A DNA stretch of 64,000 nucleotides, taken from NCBI GenBank assembly GCA_030272585.1, contig BSYQ01000015.1, positions 1,240,001 through 1,304,000 on the forward strand, written 5' to 3'. The position numbers and the translations under genes are program-made. Below the pieces are notes generated by a model. It ran no database searches. It had not been told where the DNA came from and saw only the letters and a list, made by a program, of their open reading frames with translations. Position 1 is the stretch's first letter; every line of letters starts with the position of its first letter. The DNA is from Bryopsis sp. KO-2023 (taxonomy: Eukaryota > Chlorophyta > Ulvophyceae > Bryopsidales > Bryopsidaceae). Shown piece by piece: positions 34,231 through 46,600 of this stretch.

Positions 34231-35452
34231 TAATTTGACCTCATTTCATCCCACGATGAATGAGAATTTTCAAGCCCTTCCCCAAACTGTGCCAGCTTTT
34301 TGAGCATTTGACATTAGTTTCCTCGTTGTAGTTTTGACACGCACTTGCAATTTTCATAGGGGGTTGTACCAAGCCTGGATTAAAGTTTGATGTCAATTAA
34401 GAAGAAGTCCAGTTGATCATGTGGGGTTGTTCAAACAGTTCGGCTTTGTCAGGCACGGCTTTCAAGACAGATGGTTGCAATGTAGCTCTTCCTGTTTTTG
34501 TAAGCATTTTTGGAGTGACTATTTTTTTTTTTTCGATCAATCCGTTCAGCCCTGCTGCCTTGTGATTTGATTGTATCCTCCATCCGTGCTGGTCAGCGAT
34601 TTGATTGACTTAATTTGATGGCCAAAATCTGGCTTCAGCTTTAAAACAGCATCAAAGGGCATGGCCAGTCCGACTGCAAAACCTGCCTGCAACTTTCAAA
34701 TCCACTTTCACCTTCCCTTTGATTTCCTGTCATCCAAAATTGATTGCCAATTCAAATTTCTGTTTGGATATGTTTTCACCAAAGATTGAGCTCGTTTTTT
34801 AGTGAACCTGAGTTAATGTTCATCAAGCCCCACTGGTTTTCTCCAAATATGTGCTCCATATAAGAATTCGCAGCTTTTCATGCTGTCGTTTTCTGTAGCA
34901 AAGATCCTTCTTTTGCCTATGTCCATTCATGACACAGTTTCATGACAAGTACTCTTTTTACACAACCATAAGCCAAACCCACATCCAATGACCCACTGCC
35001 CTCCCACAAGCCCCACCAAATACAAGCAACTGCAAAACACATAACCCTGGATGAACCTGGCTGGGGTTTTTTAATCTTGAACTCCAACCGTTTGAAAGCC
35101 CCAGACGCACAATGAACACAGAAACTCCAAGTCCTGTCCCCATTTCATATTTCCCATCATTAATATTCGTGTTCTTGGAATCCCTCCTCCTATCGCTCCT
35201 TCGATCCAAGATTCTTATCCCAGCTTGAACACCTGCCCTTCTAGTCCTTCCCTCCCTATCATCCGAATATTGCTGACAGAACCTCGATTGATATCACGCC
35301 CCACTCCGTTTCCTCTCACCGCCTTCAGGACAATGATGTCCTTGCGAGTCAATGATAATAAGAATGGAAAACTTGAGTATATTTACACATGTCAATCGAC
35401 AGAGTAAGAATACACACTCTTAAAAGCCGAGAATGTACATAAACAGAATTAA
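34231..35452. other. Intergenic DNA, no gene
   Basis: Ordinary AT-rich sequence. The first few hundred bases probably contain the 3' UTR of the glycine-rich gene. Nothing else recognised. Confidence 0.4.
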
Positions 35453-35454
35453 TA

Positions 35455-36757
35455 CTGTCCGAGTTACCAGTTTTCGCTACTAGCGCTAGTACTGAAAATT
35501 GCTTCCACATTCATCATTCTACGGTTATTGGCAAAACGATTTTAGATCTCATTTTCTGAACAATTGTTTACAAGATAATAATAGATTGAGTAAAAAAATC
35601 TAAAGTGGAAAAAAAAAGTTGAGAGGCTCGTAGCTTCTCACCAATGTTAGTGCAATTTTAGCTTTTTCTGCAGAATTGTCTTTTCTACCATATTATGGTC
35701 AGTACCTCAAAAACTAAAATTTTCGAGCTTATGGGATAGATTGTAGGTGAATCCACACCTATTGAGGGTTCTAAGAAAAAAAAACTAACCTCATTTGATG
35801 TAAAAATCGTTCCATTAGGTCAATGCAAACTTGATGCATTTTGACAGTTTCTTGCCGTTTATTGTCGTTAGACCAATTTATTCTATATGTGGACACATAA
35901 ATGTTGACTAATATTCAAAATCTTCGATGTAATGTTTCAAGAGGGAGATATTACCTCCAAAGTGATATATTTTGGTGGGAATGAATGCTTATTATGTGCC
36001 CATGATTTCTAGGCTATACTTGTTAGAACTCCTCCAAAATATGAAACAAATTAGAGATTAAGATGCTCGTTTAAATTTTTTTCATATTACGAAGTTTTTT
36101 GTTGATATCTTATGGTTTTTGTACAATTAGGTCGTACATAAGGTCACATCCATGATTCGGATAAAATGAACTGGCAGAAACGCATCAACTTTGGATTAGC
36201 ATTACGAGAGGATAATTTCATCAAATGGGGTCGGAATTTTTTCCAAAGAATCCTTGATAGGTGTGGATTCACCTCCAATGCATTTCATGAGCTCGAAAAA
36301 TCTAGTTTTTCAGGTACCGGCCATAATGGTATAGACAAGTCAATTCTACAGCAACCTAAAATTACCTCCATATGAGTGAGATACTAGGAGTCTTTAAAAA
36401 GTTTATTTTTGCTTGATGTTTTGACACATAATGTGTTTCAGTGTTTTTAAAACACACTCCAAATATTAGGTCTAAACTTCACGTTCCAAGCGTCGTGGAA
36501 AGAAAAATGTGGAAGAGACTTAAAACACTGTTTCTGCGACACAAATGCCTAACAAGGAGATAGGAGGCGTGCATTAGGATCTAATGTTTGAATTTTGATC
36601 TCATTCTTATTTACCAGTACATTCAAGTCATAAGAAAGGTCTGTGCAAAATTTTGGAAAAAAATATGAAGTTTGAAAGAGAAAGTGGAGGGGGGTGAACA
36701 TCGTTACTAGCGCTAGTAGTTCAGAACTAGCGCTAGTAACCTGGTAACTCGGACAAT
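35455..36757. mobile_element. Foldback-type DNA element with long inverted repeats (possible Tc1/mariner-like TA target)
   Basis: The ends are inverted copies: TGTCCGAGTTACCAG at about 35,456 and its complement at about 36,743-36,757, each flanked by TA. Inner sequence is also inverted. Left GGTGAATCCACACCTAT (35,747) with TTTTCGAGCT before it matches the right copy at about 36,260-36,300, so the arms reach 500-600 bases each with moderate divergence. The 14-bp palindrome TACTAGCGCTAGTA occurs once near the left end and the same core twice near the right end. No transposase frame is present, so it is non-autonomous. Arm divergence suggests it is old. Confidence 0.7.
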
Positions 36758-37442
36758 ACACACAATTTTAAGCCTCCAGTCTTGAAAACCAGACGGTATA
36801 TGGCTGTACATGTATAACTTTAAGTACCTGCCTTTCAATTGTTGATTTTACAGGGAAGCTGGGGGCACAAATATCTTTTTTTACTTGGTGGTGGTTGTGG
36901 GGCGCAAGTTTAGCAATGTTTTCTGCAGCTGAATTATCTCAATGCTCACCAAAACTCTTAGGCCGCTCACAATATTTTTTTTTCACCACCATAAAAGCTC
37001 GGTTCGTTGGGGCATCCTGGAATCCTCTCATGCTGTGATTCTTAATCTCAAATTGGAACCAAAGGAGATTGACCATCATCATCATCACCACCCATCCGCC
37101 ACTTTGCCCCTCCAGAAGCTGGTTTTTATCCAAAATGTAATTGAGTGCTGGAGGGCGAGGTTGCACTGATACTCAGAGTCTAAACATTTTTTTCCTTTCT
37201 CTTCCACACATTTTGTCACGACCATTTACCTGGAAACTCTGCTCGCACATTGGTTTGCCTCACTTGTTCCTCGAGGAAATGCCCATATATGAAAAAATTG
37301 AATTATTGGATTATTGCCAGTTGAATCCTCAACAAACAAATAAATATTAATAATGGACACTCGAGATTCTGGGAAGAACACCGTGATGTAGTATTCAATC
37401 CCCACGATCGCCCCAAATAGCCGGAGGGTGTACATTCATAAA
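36758..37442. other. No gene
   Basis: Short overlapping frames on both strands and a CAT trinucleotide run at about 37,072-37,088. No feature supported. Confidence 0.4.
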
Positions 37443-37583
37443 AATGCTCTTCAAAGTTCGTTTCAAATTGACGCCTACTGAAAAACCGCACTTAGAGTGA
37501 AACAAATTACACTCATCAGCCCCCAAAAAGCATTCACCACCAGATCTCCTCCAACTCTATCCACCCAACAACTGCATTGGAAC
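37443..37583. repeat. Dispersed direct repeat, copy 2
   Basis: Matches 28,500-28,633 in the same orientation. It ends just before a strong hairpin and the start of the satellite array. Confidence 0.8.
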
Positions 37584-37584
37584 C

Positions 37585-37618
37585 AGAGTTGTGCGCCGAT
37601 GCAACGGCGCACAACTCT
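37585..37618. repeat. Perfect 14-bp hairpin at the satellite edge
   Basis: AGAGTTGTGCGCCG, loop ATGCAA, then the exact complement. It could be a terminator-like RNA hairpin or a breakpoint palindrome at the array boundary. Confidence 0.8.
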
Positions 37619-37673
37619 GCATCAAACCACACTCACTGAAAAGCAGAGTTCACTCATAATTTGGTAGCCATAT

Positions 37674-40600
37674 AGTCCCAGTTCTTGGGCTCCCCCCCCC
37701 CCAAAAAAAAAAAAAAAGAATTCCTCTTGGGTTCGGTTGAGTGCTACTCTTTTTCGTGCTAGCTAGGGTTCCCTCTCCTAGCCTTGCTCCCTCCAACCAC
37801 ACCGAGTTTGTTGCAAACATGTAGGAGTGTTTTCAAGGACGTTCAATTCAAAGCTCAATTCAGCCTCCATTTGACGTCACCTGGGGGTGGCGGCGCGATC
37901 ACGTGACCGATTTGTGGGTACCTGATCGTTGAGGGCACCGAAAGCCCGTGGCGGTAGTATACCCCATTGATATTGGAACAGACGCGTGATCTTTGACAGG
38001 ATGGGCGTGTTGCACCTAGTGCTTAAACCCGAGTTTCCAGATGGGGGTTCAACCCCCAGCTGCCACCTATGATTTTCCTTGCCCACTTTTTTTTCCTTGC
38101 CCCACTTTTTTTTGTGTCAGTTGGTGGCTCAGGCCACAGTTCTTGGGCTCCACCCCCCCCCCCAAAAAAAAAAAGCCAGAATTCCTCTTGGGTTGGGTGC
38201 TACTCTTTTTCGTGCTGACTTGGGTTCCCTCTCCTAGCCTTGCTCCCTCCAACCACACCGAGTTTGCAAACGTGTGGGAGTGTTTCCAAGGACGTCCAAT
38301 TAAGCTCAATTTAGCCTCCATTTGACGTCACCTTGAGGTGGCGGCGCGATCACGTGACCGGTTTGTGGGTACCTGATCGTTGAGGGCACCGAAAGCTCGT
38401 GGCGGTAGTATACCCCATTGAAATTGGAACAGACGCGTGATCTTTGACAGGATGGGCGTGTTGCACCTAGTGCTTAAACCCGAGTTTCCAGATGGGGGTT
38501 CAACCCCCAACTGCCACCTATGATTTTCCTTGCCCAACTTTTTTTTCCTAGCCCCACTTTTTTTTGGGCCAGTTGGTGGCTCAGGCCACAACACATGCAG
38601 TCGTTTTTGGGCTCCACACCCCCCCCCAAAAAAAAAATAAAATACCCAGAACTCCTCTTGGATTGGGTGCTACTCTTTTTCGTGCTGACTTGGGTTCCCT
38701 CTCCTAGCCTTGCTCCCTCCAACCACACCGAGTTTGCAAACGTGTGGGAGTGTTTTCTAAAAACGTTCAATTAAGCTCAATTCAACCTCCATTTGACGTC
38801 ACCTGGGGGTGGCGGCGCGATCACGTGACCGGTTTGTGGGTACCTGATCGTTGAGGGCATCGAAAGCTCGTGGCGGTAGTATACCCCATTGATATTGGAA
38901 CAGACGCGTGATCTTTGACAGGATGGGCGTGTTGCACCTAGTGCTTAAACCCGAGTTTCCAGATGGGGGTTCAACCCCCAGCTGTCACCTATGATTTTCC
39001 TTGCCCACTTTTTTTTCCTTGCCCCACTTTTTTTTGTGTCAGTTGGTGGCTCAGGCCACAGTTCTTGGGCTCCACCTCCCCCCCCCCAAAAAAATAGCCA
39101 GAATTCCTCTTGGGTTGGGTGCTACTCTTTTTCGTGCTGATTGGGGTTCCCTCCCCTAACCCTACTCCCTCCAACCACACCGAGTTTGCAAACGTGTGGG
39201 AGTGTTTTCTAAAAACGTTCAATTAAGCTCAATTCAGCCTCCATTTGACGTCACCTGGGGGTGGCGGCGCGATCACGTGACCGGTTTGTGGGTACCTGAT
39301 CGTTGAGGGCATCGAAAGCTCGTGGCGGTAGTATACCCCATTGATATTGGAACAGACGCGTGATCTTTGACAGGATGGGCGTGTTGCACCTAGTGCTTAA
39401 ACCCGAGTTTCCAGATGGGGGTTCAACCCCCAGCTGCCACCTATGATTTTCCTTGCCCACTTTTTTTTCCTTGCCCCACTTTTTTTTGTGTCAGTTGGTG
39501 GCTCAGGCCACAGTTCTTGGGCTCCACCTCCCCCCCCCAAAAAAAATAGCCAGAATTCCTCTTGGGTTGGGTGACTCTTTTTCGTGCTGATTGGGGTTCC
39601 CTCCCCTAACCCTGCTCCCTCCAACCACACCGAGTTTGCAAACGTGTGGGAGTGTTTTCAAAAACGTTCAATTAAGCTCAATTCAGCCTCCATTTGACGT
39701 CACCTGGGGGTGGCGGCGCGATCACGTGACCGGATTGTGGGTACTTGATCGTTGAGGGCATCGAAAGCTCGTGGCGGTAGTATACCCTATTGATATTGGA
39801 ACAGACGCGTGATCTTTGACAGGATGGGCGTGTTGCACCTAGTGCTTAAACCCGAGTTTCCAGATGGGGGTTCAACCCCCAGCTGCCACCTATGATTTTC
39901 CTTGCCCACTTTTTTTGGGGGGGCCCCCCCCCCCCCCCCCCAAAAAAAAAAAACCCAGAATTCCCCTTGGGTTGGGTGCTACTCGTTTTCGTGCTTATTG
40001 GGGTTCCCTCTCCTAACCCTGCTCCCTCCAACCACACCGAGTTTGCAAACGTGTGGGAGTGTTTTCTAAAAACGTTCAATTAAGCTCAATTCAGCCTCCA
40101 TTTGACGTCACCTGGGGGTGGCGGCGCGATCACGTGACCGGTTTGTGGGTACTTGATCGTTGAGGGCATCGAAAGCTCGTGGCGGTAGTATACCCCATTG
40201 AAATTGGAACAGACGCGTGATCTTTGACAAGATGGGCGTGTTGCACCTAGTGCTTAAACCCGAGTTTCCAGATGGGGGTTCAACCCCCAGCTGCCACCTA
40301 TGATTTTCCTTGCCCACTTTTTTTTCCATGCCCCACTTGGTGGCTCTGGCCACAACACATGCAGTCCCAGTTTATGGGCTCCACCCCCCACCCCCAAGAC
40401 AAAAACCCAGAATTCCCCTTGGGTTGGGTGCTACTCGTTTTCGTGCTGATTGGGGTTCCCTCCCCTAACCCTGCTCCCTCCAACCACACCGAGTTTGCAA
40501 ACGTGTGGGAGTGTTTTCAAAAACGTTCAATTAAGCTCAATTCAGCCTCCATTTGACGTCACCTGGGGTGGCGGCGCGATCACGTGACCGGTTTGTGGGT

Positions 40601-43600
40601 ACTTGATCGTTGAGGGCACCGAAAGCTCGTGGCGGTAGTATACCCCATTGATATTGGAACAGATGCGTGATGTTTGACAGGATGGGCGTGTTGCACCTAG
40701 TGCTTAAACCCGAGTTTCCAGATGGGGGTTCAACCCCCAGCTGCCACCTATGATTTTCCTTGCCCACTTTTTTTTCCTTGCCCCACTTTTTTTTGGGCCA
40801 GTTGGTGGCTCAGGCCACAACACATGCAGTCCCAGTTTTTGGGTTCCACCCCCCCCCCCACCAAAAAATAAAACCCAGAATTCCCCTTGGGTTGGGTGCT
40901 ACTCGTTTTCGTGCTGATTGGGGTTCCCTCTCCTAACCCTGCTCCCTCCAACCACACCGAGTTTGCAAACGTGTGGGAGTGTTTTCTAAAAACGTTCATT
41001 TATGCTCAATTCAGCCTCCATTTGACGTCACCTGGGGGTGGCGGCGCGATCACGTGACCGGTTTGTGGGTACTTGATCGTTGAGGGCACCGAAAGCTCGT
41101 GGCGGTAGTATACCCCATTGAAATTGGAACAGACGCGTGATCTTTGACAGGATGGGCGTGTTGCACCTAGTGCTTAAACCCGAGTTTCCAGATGGGGGTT
41201 CAACCCCCAGCTGCCACCTATGATTTTCCTTGCCCACTTTTTTTTCCATGCCCCACTTTTTTTTGGGCCAGTTGGTGGCTCAGGCCACAACACATGCAGT
41301 CCCAGTTTTTGGGCTCCACCCCCCCCCCCACCAAAAAATAAAAACCAGAATTCCCCTTGGGTTGGGTGCTACTCGTTTTCGTGCTGATTGGGGTTCCCTC
41401 TCCTAACCCTGCTCCCTCCAACCACACCGAGTTTGCAAACGTGTGGGAGTGTTTTCTAAAAACGTTCAATTAAGCTCAATTCAGCCTCCATTTGACGTCA
41501 CTTGGGGGTGGCGGCGCGATCACGTGACCGGTTTGTGGGTACTTGATCGTTGAGGGCATCGAAAGCTCGTGGCGGTAGTATACCCCATTGAAATTGGAAC
41601 AGACGCGTGATCTTTGACAGGATGGGCGTGTTGCACCTAGTGCTTAAACCCGAGTTTCCAGATGGGGGTTCAACCCCCAGCTGCCACCTATGATTTTCCT
41701 TGCCCACTTTTTTTTCCATGCCCCACTTTTTTTTGGGCCACTTGGTGGCTCTGGCCACAACACATGCAGTCCCAGTTTTTGGGCTCCACCCCCCACCCTC
41801 AAAAAACAAAACCCAGAATTCCCCTTGGGTTGGGTGCTACTCGTTTTCGTGCTGATTGGGGTTCCCTCTCCTAACCCTGCTCCCTCCAACCACACCGAGT
41901 TTGCAAACGTGTGGGAGTGTTTTCTAAAAACGTTCAATTAAGCTCAATTCAGCCTCCATTTGACGTCACCTGGGGGTGGCGGCGCGATCACGTGACCGGT
42001 TTGTGGGTACTTGATCGTTGAGGGCATCGAAAGCTCGTGGCGGTAGTATACCCCATTGAAATTGGAACAGACGCGTGATTTTTGACAGGATGGGCGTGTT
42101 GCACCTAGTGCTTAAACCCGAGTTTCCAGATGGGGGTTCAACCCCCAGCTGCCACCTATGATTTTCCTTGCCCCACATTTTTTTGGGCCAGTTGGTGGCT
42201 CAGGCCACAACACATGCAGTCCCAGTTCTTGGGCTCTACCCCCCCCCAAAAAAAAAATAGCCAGAATTCCCCTTGGGTTGGGTGCTACTCGTTTTCGTGC
42301 TGATTGGGGTTCCCTCCCCTAACCCTGCTCCCTCCAACCACACCGAGTTTGCAAACGTGTGGGAGTGTTTTCTAAAAACGTTCATTTATGCTCAATTCAG
42401 CCTCCATTTGACGTCACCTGGGGGTGGCGGCGCGATCACGTGACCGGTTTGTGGGTACTTGATCGTTGAGGGCACCGAAAGCTCGTGGCGGTAGTATACC
42501 CCATTGAAATTGGAACAGACGCGTGATCTTTGACAGGATGGGCGTGTTGCACCTAGTGCTTAAACCCGAGTTTCCAGATGGGGGTTCAACCCCCAGCTGC
42601 CACCTATGATTTTCCATGCCCCACTTTTTTTTGGGCCAGTTGGTGGCTCAGGCCACAACACATGCAGTCCCAGTTTTTGGGCTCCACCCCCCCCCCCACC
42701 AAAAAATAAAAACCAGAATTCCCCTTGGGTTGGGTGCTACTCGTTTTCGTGCTGATTGGGGTTCCCTCTCCTAACCCTGCTCCCTCCAACCACACCGAGT
42801 TTGCAAACGTGTGGGAGTGTTTTCTAAAAACGTTCAATTAAGCTCAATTCAGCCTCCATTTGACGTCACTTGGGGGTGGCGGCGCGATCACGTGACCGGT
42901 TTGTGGGTACTTGATCGTTGAGGGCATCGAAAGCTCGTGGCGGTAGTATACCCCATTGAAATTGGAACAGACGCGTGATCTTTGACAGGATGGGCGTGTT
43001 GCACCTAGTGCTTAAACCCGAGTTTCCAGATGGGGGTTCAACCCCCAGCTGCCACCTATGATTTTCCTTGCCCACTTTTTTTTCCATGCCCCACTTTTTT
43101 TTGGGCCACTTGGTGGCTCTGGCCACAACACATGCAGTCCCAGTTTTTGGGCTCCACCCCCCACCCTCAAAAAACAAAACCCAGAATTCCCCTTGGGTTG
43201 GGTGCTACTCGTTTTCGTGCTGATTGGGGTTCCCTCTCCTAACCCTGCTCCCTCCAACCACACCGAGTTTGCAAACGTGTGGGAGTGTTTTCTAAAAACG
43301 TTCAATTAAGCTCAATTCAGCCTCCATTTGACGTCACCTGGGGGTGGCGGCGCGATCACGTGACCGGTTTGTGGGTACTTGATCGTTGAGGGCATCGAAA
43401 GCTCGTGGCGGTAGTATACCCCATTGAAATTGGAACAGACGCGTGATTTTTGACAGGATGGGCGTGTTGCACCTAGTGCTTAAACCCGAGTTTCCAGATG
43501 GGGGTTCAACCCCCAGCTGCCACCTATGATTTTCCTTGCCCCACATTTTTTTGGGCCAGTTGGTGGCTCAGGCCACAACACATGCAGTCCCAGTTCTTGG

Positions 43601-46600
43601 GCTCTACCCCCCCCCAAAAAAAAAATAGCCAGAATTCCCCTTGGGTTGGGTGCTACTCGTTTTCGTGCTGATTGGGGTTCCCTCCCCTAACCCTGCTCCC
43701 TCCAACCACACCGAGTTTGCAAACGTGTGGGAGTGTTTTCTAAAAACGTTCATTTATGCTCAATTCAGCCTCCATTTGACGTCACCTGGGGGTGGCGGCG
43801 CGATCACGTGACCGGTTTGTGGGTACTTGATCGTTGAGGGCACCGAAAGCTCGTGGCGGTAGTATACCCCATTGAAATTGGAACAGACGCGTGATCTTTG
43901 ACAGGATGGGCGTGTTGCACCTAGTGCTTAAACCCGAGTTTCCAGATGGGGGTTCAACCCCCAGCTGCCACCTATGATTTTCCATGCCCCACTTTTTTTT
44001 GGGCCAGTTGGTGGCTCAGGCCACAACACATGCAGTCCCAGTTTTTGGGCTCCACCCCCCCCCCCACCAAAAAATAAAAACCAGAATTCCCCTTGGGTTG
44101 GGTGCTACTCGTTTTCGTGCTGATTGGGGTTCCCTCTCCTAACCCTGCTCCCTCCAACCACACCGAGTTTGCAAACGTGTGGGAGTGTTTTCTAAAAACG
44201 TTCAATTAAGCTCAATTCAGCCTCCATTTGACGTCACTTGGGGGTGGCGGCGCGATCACGTGACCGGTTTGTGGGTACTTGATCGTTGAGGGCATCGAAA
44301 GCTCGTGGCGGTAGTATACCCCATTGAAATTGGAACAGACGCGTGATCTTTGACAGGATGGGCGTGTTGCACCTAGTGCTTAAACCCGAGTTTCCAGATG
44401 GGGGTTCAACCCCCAGCTGCCACCTATGATTTTCCTTGCCCACTTTTTTTTCCATGCCCCACTTTTTTTTGGGCCACTTGGTGGCTCTGGCCACAACACA
44501 TGCAGTCCCAGTTTTTGGGCTCCACCCCCCACCCTCAAAAAACAAAACCCAGAATTCCCCTTGGGTTGGGTGCTACTCGTTTTCGTGCTGATTGGGGTTC
44601 CCTCTCCTAACCCTGCTCCCTCCAACCACACCGAGTTTGCAAACGTGTGGGAGTGTTTTCTAAAAACGTTCAATTAAGCTCAATTCAGCCTCCATTTGAC
44701 GTCACCTGGGGGTGGCGGCGCGATCACGTGACCGGTTTGTGGGTACTTGATCGTTGAGGGCATCGAAAGCTCGTGGCGGTAGTATACCCCATTGAAATTG
44801 GAACAGACGCGTGATTTTTGACAGGATGGGCGTGTTGCACCTAGTGCTTAAACCCGAGTTTCCAGATGGGGGTTCAACCCCCAGCTGCCACCTATGATTT
44901 TCCTTGCCCACTTTTTTTTCCATGCCCCACTTTTTTTTGGGCCACTTGGTGGCTCTGGCCACAACACATGCAGTCCCAGTTTTTGGGCTCCACCCCCCAC
45001 CCTCAAAAAAAAAACCCAGAATTGCCCTTGGGTTGGGTGCTACTCGTTTTCGTGCTGATTGGGGTTCCCTCTCCTAACCCTGCTCCCTCCAACCACACCG
45101 AGTTTGCAAACGTGTGGGAGTGTTTTCTAAAAACGTTCGATTAAGCTCAATTCAGCCTCCATTTGACGTCACCTGGGGGTGGCGGCGCGATCACGTGACC
45201 GGTTTGTGGGTACCTGATCGTTGAGGGCATCGAAAGCTCGTGGCGGTAGTATACCCCATTGAAATTGGAACAGACGCGTGATCTTTGACAGGATGGGCGT
45301 GTTGCACCTAGTGCTTAAACCCGAGTTTCCAGATGGGGGTTCAACCCCCAGCTGCCACCTATGATTTTCCTTGCCCACTTTTTTTTCCATGCCCCACTTT
45401 TTTTTGGGCCACTTGGTGGCTCTGGCCACAACACATGCAGTCCCAGTTTTTGGGCTCCACCCCCCACCCTCAAAAAACAAAACCCAGAATTCCCCTTGGG
45501 TTGGGTGCTACTCGTTTTCGTGCTGATTGGGGTTCCCTCTCCTAACCCTGCTCCCTCCAACCACACCGAGTTTGCAAACGTGTGGGAGTGTTTTCTAAAA
45601 ACGTTCAATTAAGCTCAATTCAGCCTCCATTTGACGTCACCTGGGGGTGGCGGCGCGATCACGTGACCGCATTGTGGGTACTTGATCGTTGAGGGCATCG
45701 AAAGCTCGTGGCGGTAGTATACCCCATTGATATTGGAACAGATGCGTGATCTTTGACAGGATGGGCGTGTTGCACCTAGTGCTTAAACCCGAGTTTCCAG
45801 ATGGGGGTTCAACCCCCAGCTGCCACCTATGATTTTCCTTGCCCACTTTTTTTTCCATGCCCCACTTTTTTTTGGGCCAGTTGGTGGCTCAGGCCACAAC
45901 ACATGCAGTCCCAGTTTTTGGGCTCCACCCCCCCCCACCAAAAAATAAAAACCAGAATTCCCCTTGGGTTGGGTGCTACTCGTTTTCGTGCTGATTGGGG
46001 TTCCCTCTCCTAACCCTGCTCCCTCCAACCACACCGAGTTTGCAAACGTGTGGGAGTGTTTTCTAAAAACGTTCAATTAAGCTCAATTCAGCCTCCATTT
46101 GACGTCACCTGGGGGTGGCGGCGCGATCACGTGACCGGTTTGTGGGTACTTGATCGTTGAGGGCATCGAAAGCTCGTGGCGGTAGTATACCCCATTGAAA
46201 TTGGAACAGACGCGTGATTTTTGACAGGATGGGCGTGTTGCACCTAGTGCTTAAACCCGAGTTTCCAGATGGGGGTTCAACCCCCAGCTGCCACCTATGA
46301 TTTTCCTTGCCCACTTTTTTTTCCATGCCCCACTTTTTTTTGGGCCACTTGGTGGCTCTGGCCACAACACATGCAGTCCCAGTTTTTGGGCTCCACCCCC
46401 CACCCTCAAAAAAAAAACCCAGAATTGCCCTTGGGTTGGGTGCTACTCGTTTTCGTGCTGATTGGGGTTCCCTCTCCTAACCCTGCTCCCTCCAACCACA
46501 CCGAGTTTGCAAACGTGTGGGAGTGTTTTCTAAAAACGTTCGATTAAGCTCAATTCAGCCTCCATTTGACGTCACCTTGGGGTGGCGGCGCGATCACGTG

